Source of the DNA: Saprospiraceae bacterium
GTDB taxonomy: Bacteria > Bacteroidota > Bacteroidia > Chitinophagales > Saprospiraceae
Direction: 5' to 3'
DNA length: 5,358 nucleotides
Assembly: GCA_015494245.1 (NCBI GenBank)
Contig: WGBN01000189.1
Coordinates: forward strand, 1-5,358
In this document: one piece after another, positions 1 through 5,301 of the stretch
Layout of the letters: the number at the start of each line of letters is the position of its first letter
Position numbering within the stretch: the first letter of the stretch is position 1
Position numbers and translations under genes: made by a program
Notes under the pieces: model-generated
What the model saw: only the letters and a program-made list of their open reading frames with translations
Told to the model about the DNA's origin: nothing
The model's database searches: none

Positions 1-141
1 GTACTTCATGATGTCTGCAATCTCTTCCACCTTTTCGACTTTGGCGTCTAATTGGTTTTCGTTGACCACCTCTTCTACGAGGGCGGTGAGTTGCTGGCAT
101 TTAGGGCAGCCTGTGCCCAAAACTTTGATGAGTTTGCTCAT
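1..141 (-). CDS. Thioredoxin-like small redox protein (thioredoxin_3 / redox-active disulfide type), 3' part cut by window edge
   Basis: Only the first 47 codons are inside the window; the gene runs off the left edge. It starts at ATG 139-141 and reads MSKLIKVLGTGCPKCQQL, then a helix rich in Glu and Lys ending IADIMKY. The short beta strand followed directly by GTGCPKC puts the redox-active CxxC pair at Cys12 and Cys15. This is the pattern of the small (about 75-80 residue) glutaredoxin-like thioredoxin_3 family. In that family the next segment normally reads like 'GVMSTPALVIDG', which would lie just outside the window. Such proteins are cytoplasmic disulfide carriers or metal/metalloid-handling partners and in Bacteroidota often follow an arsR gene and precede a permease. 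Here arsR lies 63 bases upstream on the same strand with no clear promoter or terminator between, so co-transcription is likely. The physiological substrate is not known. Confidence 0.85.
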   Translation of the reverse strand, partial: MSKLIKVLGTGCPKCQQLTALVEEVVNENQLDAKVEKVEEIADIMKY

Positions 142-157
142 TGCTTTACAGTTTTGT

Positions 158-180
158 TTATCGCCAATAGGCGATGAGTT
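158..180. promoter_or_regulatory. Candidate second ArsR operator (copy 2) upstream of the thioredoxin-like gene
   Basis: The core at 160-175 is ATCGCCAATAGGCGAT, a perfect 6-bp inverted repeat around a 4-base centre. It matches the near-palindrome over the arsR promoter (519-534) at 13 of 16 positions. With the shared AACTC flank (minus strand), the match is 19 of 23 bases. It sits 18 bases before the thioredoxin-like ATG. The centre does not keep an intact TAnnTTTG -7 box, so it may be an operator without its own strong promoter. It could alternatively act as a small RNA hairpin in the intercistronic leader, but no T-tract follows it, so it is not a terminator. Confidence 0.5.
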
Positions 181-204
181 GAGTGAAAAAAAATGGTTTC
201 GTCC

Positions 205-513
205 TTACTTGTCAAAAAAATTGGCGAAGAGTTTTTTTGCTTCTTCCCAGTTTTTCTTATTGATGCAGTACTTGATCTTGGGCGGCTTCAGCTCACCCTG
301 TATCAGTCCGGCTTTTTTGAGTTCGTTGAGATGCTGGGACACAGTGGATTGAGCGAGAGGCAGCACATCTACCAGGTCTCCTGTAAAACAGCAGGATTGC
401 CCTTCGAGCAATTTGAGAATCTCAATGCGCGTGGGATGTGCGAGGGCCTTGGCAAAGGCTGCAAGGCGCTTTGTCTGTTCGTCGTATTCGATATGTTCCA
501 GCGTCCTCTTCAT
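205..513 (-). CDS. ArsR/SmtB-family winged-helix transcriptional repressor
   Basis: This is a 102-residue cytoplasmic DNA-binding protein of the ArsR family, near the usual length. After an N-terminal helix, the motif AHPTRIEILKLL (about 25-36) marks the start of the winged helix-turn-helix. LPLAQSTVSQHLNELKKAGL (51-70) is the recognition-helix segment, and ELKPPKIKYCIN (74-85) is the beta wing. Family members release DNA when a metal, metalloid or redox signal binds their cysteines. Here the candidate ligands are the adjacent Cys41-Cys42 and Cys83, and the exact effector cannot be read. I chose ATG 511-513. The in-frame TTG at 523-525 would add four residues but lies inside the -7 promoter box, so it is probably not transcribed. 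The gene likely represses itself and the downstream thioredoxin-like gene. It is separated from the lipoprotein gene upstream by 78 bases containing its own promoter. Confidence 0.9.
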   Translation of the reverse strand: MKRTLEHIEYDEQTKRLAAFAKALAHPTRIEILKLLEGQSCCFTGDLVDVLPLAQSTVSQHLNELKKAGLIQGELKPPKIKYCINKKNWEEAKKLFANFFDK

Positions 514-516
514 TTC

Positions 517-539
517 TAATCGCAAATATACGATGAGTT
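517..539. promoter_or_regulatory. Candidate ArsR autoregulatory operator (copy 1) over the arsR promoter
   Basis: The core at 519-534 is ATCGCAAATATACGAT: arms ATCG and CGAT exactly bracket the 8-base -7 element, and 12 of 16 positions obey dyad symmetry. A related sequence lies between arsR and the next gene (158-180; 19 of 23 bases the same on the minus strand). A repressor bound here would cover the -7 region and block transcription, as expected for ArsR autoregulation. That this protein binds the site is inference from position and repetition. Confidence 0.55.
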
Positions 540-554
540 TTTCAGATGAACAAA
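523..554 (-). promoter_or_regulatory. Bacteroidota-type promoter for arsR (-33 TTTG, -7 TATATTTG)
   Basis: On the minus strand, TTTG at 551-554 and TATATTTG at 523-530 match the known Bacteroidota consensus TTTG / TAnnTTTG, with a 20-base spacer (usual range 19-21). Transcription should start a few bases past 523, near 516-520. This would leave only about 3-6 bases before the ATG at 513, a nearly leaderless mRNA. Confidence 0.75.
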
Positions 555-579
555 AAAAGAGGGCAGAAAGTTTGGACCC
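552..579 (-). terminator. Possible weak terminator after the lipoprotein gene
   Basis: Downstream of the lipoprotein stop, the minus strand reads GGGT, an 11-base loop and GCCC (561-579), followed within two bases by a run of seven T (552-558). The stem is only four pairs including a G-U, so the case rests mainly on the T-run. The T-run also supplies part of the -33 region of the arsR promoter. Confidence 0.3.
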
Positions 580-591
580 GAAGATATCGCT

Positions 592-1752
592 TTAATGGGT
601 ATCCAGGGGAGAGCCTTTTCCGGGCAGGACCCAGGTATCATCATCGAAGCGATTGGTTTTGTCTGTCCCCCAGCCTGTGCCGGCATCGTAAATCAAGCCA
701 AAGACGATGTCTCCCCATTGTGTCAGGCTTGGTTCGCCAACGGCTACTGCCTGGCCTTTTCGGATGACTTTGATGGGGGCGTCCCAGTTTTTCCAGTTGC
801 CGGCTTGTATTTGCCGGCGTTTGGAAATTTCGTTTTCGCTATCCATGTAGTACATCCAGTAGGTTCCTGTGGAGTCTTGCCAGAGGTGAGGCATGTCTTC
901 GAAATTCGGGCTGTTGAACTGCACGCCCTCGGGTTCTGACCAGCTGTCTCCCGCATCGTGGCTGAGCGAAAAGTAGATGTCCGTATCCCCTTTGCCGCCC
1001 GGGCGGTCGGCTGAGGAGAAAAAAAGGACGAGTTCATTATTTGATAGCCGTTCCAAATGGGGGTTGTCTTCTGATGTTTCCGGAAAGTTGACAGGGGGCG
1101 GTAAATGGATGAAAGAGCCGCTTGGATTTCTTCCGGTATTTCTGAAAAGACAGATGTCGTTGTTTTCGTTTGCGGCAGAGGGGTCGGGATTTAAGTAGGT
1201 GAATACGAAATAGTCTGCCTGAGAAGGATTCGTGTCGTTTAAAATTACTTGAGGTGCTCCATCCAGGGTTGCATAAAAATTGATGTTGGAGATTTGCCAT
1301 TCGGGAAAGGGCTGAGTCAGGGAGTCGCGTTGACTGATCAAAATATCGGAGCTCAGAAAATAATCACAGACGCCATCGAGAACAGGAGGGATTTCTTTGA
1401 GGATTTCCTGAAAGGGTCCTCTGAGATAAGGTTCTACTTCACAGGGGTCCGGCTCCCCGTCGCTCAAAAAAGTGAAAGCGAGCAGATCCATAGGGGTGTA
1501 AAAGCAGTAGAGCGTGAGTCCGTCTCGGGTGATGTATTGTCCATCTTCCCAGCCGAGGTTGCTTATTTCGAGCCGGTAGGGATTGCCGTATTCGTCGGGG
1601 AATGCCGCGATGGGCTTTACGCCGGCTTTGACGGCATCCCAATCCGGGCCTGGGCCGGCGTTATGCTTTTTACAGCTCAGCACCATGAGGGTGATGGCAA
1701 GAAGGGCGCTTATTTGGCATCCGGACATGGCTTTTATTTTTACAGACGTCAA
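592..1752 (-). CDS. Secretory lipoprotein with PD40 / Asp-box beta-propeller signatures
   Basis: Predicted 386-residue envelope lipoprotein. The N-terminus has Lys5 and Lys7, a hydrophobic stretch ISALLAITLMVL (14-25) and Ser26-Cys27, a relaxed lipobox with Cys27 as the lipidated residue. The mature part shows propeller blades of the PD40 type: DGQYITRDGLTLYCF (70-84), then EDNPHL (228-233) with LVLFFSSADRPGGKGDTDIY (241-260). SHDAGDSW (264-271) fits the Asp-box (BNR) pattern SxDxGxxW. Later blade-like strands are EDMPHLWQD (285-293) and GEPSLTQWGDIVFGLIYD (339-356). Such domains bind or hydrolyse glycans in some families, but I see no complete catalytic set and assign no enzyme activity. The start is uncertain: TTG at 1750-1752 has an AAGGA five bases upstream and gives a positively charged signal peptide; ATG at 1726-1728 would give 378 residues with no positive residue in the n-region. 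It lies 36 bases after the beta-helix gene, probably in one operon. Confidence 0.8.
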   Translation of the reverse strand: MTSVKIKAMSGCQISALLAITLMVLSCKKHNAGPGPDWDAVKAGVKPIAAFPDEYGNPYRLEISNLGWEDGQYITRDGLTLYCFYTPMDLLAFTFLSDGEPDPCEVEPYLRGPFQEILKEIPPVLDGVCDYFLSSDILISQRDSLTQPFPEWQISNINFYATLDGAPQVILNDTNPSQADYFVFTYLNPDPSAANENNDICLFRNTGRNPSGSFIHLPPPVNFPETSEDNPHLERLSNNELVLFFSSADRPGGKGDTDIYFSLSHDAGDSWSEPEGVQFNSPNFEDMPHLWQDSTGTYWMYYMDSENEISKRRQIQAGNWKNWDAPIKVIRKGQAVAVGEPSLTQWGDIVFGLIYDAGTGWGTDKTNRFDDDTWVLPGKGSPLDTH

Positions 1753-1788
1753 AGCTGTCCTTTTTGTTACTGCATCTGAGCGTGCAGA

Positions 1789-3672
1789 TCATTGTACCAA
1801 AAAGCGTTTACTCACTACGCCTTTATCCGTTCTGATTTGTATGAGATAGATGCCTTTCGGCAAATGTTGCAAGTTTATGGGGAGCGTGCTGTGTTTGCCG
1901 GAGAAGGGGGCCTGCAGCAGCTCCTGCCCGGATAAATTGAGGAGTCTCAGGCGACCGTTCCGGATTTCTTTGCGGACAGAGACCGTGAGTGTTTCTGAAG
2001 CGGGGTTGGGCGCTATGGAAATCAACTCTTGAGAGGGCGTGGCTTCTTGTGCTGCCACATCTATGGGGATGCCGCCTATAAACAGGTGTATTTCAGATAA
2101 AAACAGTTGAGGCAAATAGTAATTGAGCGGGTCTCCGTCTAATCTTAGTAGAATTTCCTCGGCCTCTTCCTCCAGGCCGTCGTCAACGGCAGTGAGGGTG
2201 AAGTGCAAGTCTGTACTGTCGGGAGGCAGGATTTGTACGCCCGGATGGTAATCGTAGTCTAAGCGGTTTTCTGCCGTGCCGAGGAAGTCAAAAAAGACGG
2301 GCAGGGGATGGTCGTAATAATTGGCAATACGGTTGATGTGAAAAGAGACCGTGGTGTCGCTGCCCTGTTCGTAGGCGATGGAGTCGTTATTTTGCTGGAG
2401 CTCAATATGGGAGAGGGGGATGTAAGTGTAACTTTCCACATCTAAGTTCACATTTTGCTGAGGCCCTTCGATATGGTAGGAGGCATTGCCGTTAGAGGCA
2501 TTTTTGACGATGAAATTTCCATGGACGTTTTCAACTCCGCTGGCAGTTCCCCAGTGGCTGATGTTGAGGAAGTCGCGGTTGAAATTCAGGTCATCAATGA
2601 GGATGTTTGTAAACTGGAGGTTTCCTACGGGGTCGCCGGAATAGTCATAGGGAGACTGGATGAATACAGGCATGTCGTATGGCCCTCCGTCGGTGCCCGT
2701 ATTTCGGATGACTATGTTTTTGAAGGAGAGAGTGATAGAAGCCCTTTTATCTGAAAAAATGGCATTGCCGGGTTGATTTTCTATGAGGCAGTTTTCAAAG
2801 TACAGGTAGCCTGTAGGTGCGCTTGAGGCATTGACATCTATGGCGATGCCTTCGTGCTGGTTGGATGCGATGTAACAGTCGGAGACTTTGATGTTTACAG
2901 GCTCGGAGGAGCTGTCCAAATTCCAAAGTGAGCACAGCAGGCCGCCTCCTTCATTGCCAGTGATGCGGCAAAATTGAATGCGAATGTTGTCGAGTTGGTC
3001 ATAAGTATTGTCGGGCTCAAGGTCTATGCCGAAGGCCGGAGGGGTACCGGAGGTGTTGATGATTTCGCAATGTTCGATGAGGACGTTTTTTGCAGAGGTG
3101 ATGCTGATGCCCTGGCGATAGTTGTCATCTATTTTGCAGTTTTTGATGTGGATGTCTTCAGAGGGCACCGCCTGCTGCCACAGGCCGCTGATCTCTATGC
3201 CATCGCCACCGCTTGAGGCGAGCTCCAGGCCAAAGATGTTGATATTGCGGCAGCCTCTGAGAGCAATGACGTGCCGCCATTCGCTGCCGTCGTTTAGGGC
3301 AATGTATTCTTCCTTGTTCATTTGCAGGCGGGCACCATAGCCGATGAGCGTTACATGCTGGCAGTTGAAGAAAGTGAGAAGGCCTCTGTAGAGCATATCG
3401 TCGTAAGCACCTTCCAGTGCACGCACAACTACTCCGGCTTCGAAAATGATGACTTTGTCATTTACATTTTCCTCAAAGACCAAAGGTCCTGAGACCCAAT
3501 CGCCGTCTTGGAGGTCCACTATGAGCGTGTCTGCTTCAAAGGTAAAAGCGTCATACAGCGCTTGGGTGTCGTCTTGTCCGTTCCAGCCAAAGGAAGAGGC
3601 GAGTATGGAGGATGCCTGTGTTTTTAATGCAAGCAAAGATGAAAATACGAGGATGAATAATTTTGTTTTCAT
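1789..3672 (-). CDS. Secreted right-handed parallel beta-helix protein with Calx-beta-like domain and T9SS type A sorting domain
   Basis: This is a 627-residue exported protein. A Sec signal peptide MKTKLFILVFSSLLALKTQA (1-20) is followed by a pectate-lyase-like entry segment (about 25-90). A long parallel beta-helix (about 95-400) has repeating coils such as NVLIEHCEI, NIRIQFCRI and NIKVSDCYI. A GGDGIEIS turn (155-162) resembles those of the GH28/pectate-lyase-3 superfamily. About 423-511 looks like a Calx-beta domain: extended strands, an acidic VDDGLEEEAEE (496-506) and a final ILLRL. Residues 549-627 form a type A Por secretion C-terminal domain: APNPASETLTV, LNLSGQEL, LPKGIYLIQI and a final KRFLVQ. 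The protein should cross the outer membrane by T9SS and have this tail removed, leaving it surface-bound or released. The fold is common in polysaccharide lyases, hydrolases and adhesins; no catalytic residues can be assigned. ATG 3670-3672 is clear, with its own promoter upstream. The 36-base gap to the lipoprotein gene suggests a shared transcript. Confidence 0.92.
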   Translation of the reverse strand: MKTKLFILVFSSLLALKTQASSILASSFGWNGQDDTQALYDAFTFEADTLIVDLQDGDWVSGPLVFEENVNDKVIIFEAGVVVRALEGAYDDMLYRGLLTFFNCQHVTLIGYGARLQMNKEEYIALNDGSEWRHVIALRGCRNINIFGLELASSGGDGIEISGLWQQAVPSEDIHIKNCKIDDNYRQGISITSAKNVLIEHCEIINTSGTPPAFGIDLEPDNTYDQLDNIRIQFCRITGNEGGGLLCSLWNLDSSSEPVNIKVSDCYIASNQHEGIAIDVNASSAPTGYLYFENCLIENQPGNAIFSDKRASITLSFKNIVIRNTGTDGGPYDMPVFIQSPYDYSGDPVGNLQFTNILIDDLNFNRDFLNISHWGTASGVENVHGNFIVKNASNGNASYHIEGPQQNVNLDVESYTYIPLSHIELQQNNDSIAYEQGSDTTVSFHINRIANYYDHPLPVFFDFLGTAENRLDYDYHPGVQILPPDSTDLHFTLTAVDDGLEEEAEEILLRLDGDPLNYYLPQLFLSEIHLFIGGIPIDVAAQEATPSQELISIAPNPASETLTVSVRKEIRNGRLRLLNLSGQELLQAPFSGKHSTLPINLQHLPKGIYLIQIRTDKGVVSKRFLVQ

Positions 3673-3689
3673 GATGTGTATGTTTTTTA

Positions 3690-3697
3690 CAAATATA
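3690..3697 (-). promoter_or_regulatory. -7 element of the beta-helix gene promoter
   Basis: TATATTTG on the minus strand matches TAnnTTTG exactly and equals the arsR -7 box. The ATG at 3672 follows after 17 A-rich bases, giving a leader of about a dozen bases without a Shine-Dalgarno. No TTTG lies at the normal 19-21 base spacing; the nearest (3723-3726) is 25 bases away in the loop of the upstream terminator hairpin. The promoter may be weak or activator-dependent. Confidence 0.6.
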
Positions 3698-3700
3698 CTT

Positions 3701-3740
3701 AAAAAAAGTAGTTTGAGCGGTGCAAACCGCTCAAACTACT
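3701..3740 (-). terminator. Strong intrinsic terminator of nhaB
   Basis: A perfect inverted repeat pairs CCGCTCAAACTACT with AGTAGTTTGAGCGG (plus-strand arms 3707-3720 and 3727-3740). One further T-A pair makes a 15-bp stem with a 4-base loop. On the minus strand the stem runs into seven T (3701-3707, the first being the last stem base). This is a textbook Rho-independent terminator for transcripts leaving nhaB. The plus-strand side has no T-run, so it is one-directional. Confidence 0.9.
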
Positions 3741-3768
3741 ATAATTGTAATGCCGGCGTCATATTTCA

Positions 3769-3784
3769 TTTGGCGAAAGCCAAA
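3769..3784. other. Small hairpin in the nhaB 3' untranslated region
   Basis: TTTGGC-GAAA-GCCAAA on the plus strand (TTTGGC-TTTC-GCCAAA in the nhaB transcript) is a perfect 6-bp stem with a 4-base loop, 19 bases after the nhaB stop. No T-run follows it. It could protect the mRNA 3' end or be chance; no function is assigned. Confidence 0.35.
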
Positions 3785-3803
3785 GAAAAGGCTGCCGTAT
3801 GCT

Positions 3804-5273
3804 TTACAGCAGGTACAATACGCCAAGGAGGCCGACTCCTCCCAGTACAATGGCATAGGGGAAGGCCATTTTCACCATTTTTCCATACGACAGATGGATG
3901 AGGGGTGCGAGTGAGGAGGTAAGCAGGAACAGAAAAGCTGCCTGGCCGTTGGGTGTGGCAACGCTTGGCAGGTTGGTACCGGTATTGATGGCGACGGCCA
4001 GCTTTTCGTATTGCAGGCGCGTCAGTTCGCCGGCTTCAAAGGCTGCCTGCACCTCGTTGATATAGACTGTGGCAACGAATACGTTGTCGCTGATGGCCGA
4101 CAAAATGCCGTTGGCGATATAAAACATGGCCGGCTGTATGGATGGATCCATGCTCAGGGCCAAGTCAATGACGGGCTTGAAAAGGTGTTGGTCGTGGATC
4201 ATGGCTACGATGACGAAAAACACCACGAGTAAGCCCGTAAAGGGTAGCGCTTCTTCAAAGGCCGGGCCTATTTGATGCTCATCGGTTATGCCCATGAAAG
4301 CTGTCTGAAAGACAATCAATGCCAGTCCGATAAAACCTACCGGAGCCAGATGTAAGCCCAGACCAATGACAAGCAAGATCATAGCTATGGCCTGAACGAG
4401 CAGTCGCTGTTTTTCTTTTTGAGAGCGCTTGGCATCTTCTATCTCGGTGTAGTTTTCGATGATGGTGCGAGCTGCTTCCGGGAGCTTTGCACCAAAGCCA
4501 AACCATTTCGTTTTTTCAAGCAGGATGGTAGTCAGCAAACCTGCGAAAAAAACGGGAATGGTAATATTCTTCATTTGCATGAAAAACTCTGTAAAGTGCC
4601 ATCCCATTTTATCACCTATAAGCAGGTTTTGCGGTTCGCCAACCAGGGTCATTACGCCTCCGAGGGCTGTTCCTACGACGCCGTGCATGATCAGGCTTCT
4701 CAGAAAACTGCGAAACTGCTCAAGGGTTTCGCCACTTAGCTGCTTGCGGTCTAAATGCCCGTCTTTGTCGAGGTCTAAATCACTGGAGTGTATCTTGTGA
4801 TAGACTCCGTAGAAACCAACGCCGACACTGATTAATACTGCAGTAACAGTTAGAGCATCTAAAAAAGCAGAAAGAGCTGCAGAGAGGGTGACGAAGAGCA
4901 GCGAGAGCGCCAACTTTGACTTTACTTTTGTGAAAACTTTGCTGAAGATGAACATCAACAGGGGCTTCATAAAGTAAATCGCTGCCACCATGAACATCAA
5001 TAGCAAAATGACCTCTAAGTTTTGCTCTACCTCGTGATAAGCGCTCTTAGCTGTTGTGAGCTTAAGGAACAAAGCCTGGATGGCAAGTAATCCGCCTGTA
5101 ACGAGCGGATAGCACTTCAAGGCCATAGCCAAGGTGAAGATAAACTCTCCGATAAAAATCCAGGCAGTGATGACCGGCCCGAGCAGAAAGTAAGACAATA
5201 GGTTGAAGATCAGGAAACCAATGATGGTGTACTTATACCACAGGGGGCTGTTTCCCAGAAAATTCTTGAGCAT
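3804..5273 (-). CDS. nhaB: Na+/H+ antiporter NhaB
   Basis: This 489-residue polytopic inner-membrane protein exchanges Na+ for H+ and so helps keep cytoplasmic sodium and pH in range. It is recognisable as NhaB from near-identical landmark segments: FLGNSPLWYK (5-14), GEFIFTLAMALKCYPL (42-57), LLLMFMVAAIYFMK (90-103), SAFLDALTVTAV (135-146, with Asp139 in the region of the ion-binding aspartate), GTALGGVMTLVGEPQNLLI (201-219), SAISDNVFVATVYINE (392-407) and AINTGTNLPSVATPNGQAAF (428-447). About a dozen hydrophobic segments alternate with short loops. It is somewhat shorter than the roughly 513-residue E. coli protein, mainly at the two ends. A hydrophilic loop after 'YHKIHSS' carries DLDKDGHLDRKQ (167-178), which resembles an EF-hand loop. 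ATG 5271-5273 fits the family N-terminus. No TAnnTTTG is visible in the 85 bases upstream, so it may be read from a promoter outside the window. A strong terminator ends the transcript. Confidence 0.96.
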   Translation of the reverse strand: MLKNFLGNSPLWYKYTIIGFLIFNLLSYFLLGPVITAWIFIGEFIFTLAMALKCYPLVTGGLLAIQALFLKLTTAKSAYHEVEQNLEVILLLMFMVAAIYFMKPLLMFIFSKVFTKVKSKLALSLLFVTLSAALSAFLDALTVTAVLISVGVGFYGVYHKIHSSDLDLDKDGHLDRKQLSGETLEQFRSFLRSLIMHGVVGTALGGVMTLVGEPQNLLIGDKMGWHFTEFFMQMKNITIPVFFAGLLTTILLEKTKWFGFGAKLPEAARTIIENYTEIEDAKRSQKEKQRLLVQAIAMILLVIGLGLHLAPVGFIGLALIVFQTAFMGITDEHQIGPAFEEALPFTGLLVVFFVIVAMIHDQHLFKPVIDLALSMDPSIQPAMFYIANGILSAISDNVFVATVYINEVQAAFEAGELTRLQYEKLAVAINTGTNLPSVATPNGQAAFLFLLTSSLAPLIHLSYGKMVKMAFPYAIVLGGVGLLGVLYLL

Positions 5274-5301
5274 GGGTTGGGTGTTTAAGTTGGGAGTTTG
5301 T

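Noticed and set aside
8..352. Plus-strand open frame of 114 codons over the thioredoxin-like and arsR genes
   Set aside because: Both minus-strand genes have clear family motifs. The plus-strand product is a Ser/Leu-rich shadow.
513..525. Alternative TTG start for arsR giving four extra residues
   Set aside because: The TTG lies inside the -7 promoter element, so it should not be in the mRNA.
643..653. ATCGAAGCGAT, a possible third operator copy
   Set aside because: The arms match, but the spacer is 3 bases instead of 8 and it lies inside the lipoprotein coding sequence.
1249..1779. Plus-strand open frame of 176 codons opposite the lipoprotein gene
   Set aside because: It is the antisense shadow of a well-supported lipoprotein gene. 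Its translation shows no signal peptide, domain or recognisable motif.
1770..1787. CTGCA...TGCAG inverted repeat between the beta-helix and lipoprotein genes
   Set aside because: The stem is five pairs with an eight-base loop and no T-run follows. It does not support a terminator, and the two genes still look co-transcribed.
3446..3901. Plus-strand open frame of 151 codons crossing the beta-helix start and the nhaB terminator
   Set aside because: It runs through a promoter, a perfect terminator hairpin and the ends of two real minus-strand genes. Its translation looks like non-coding sequence.
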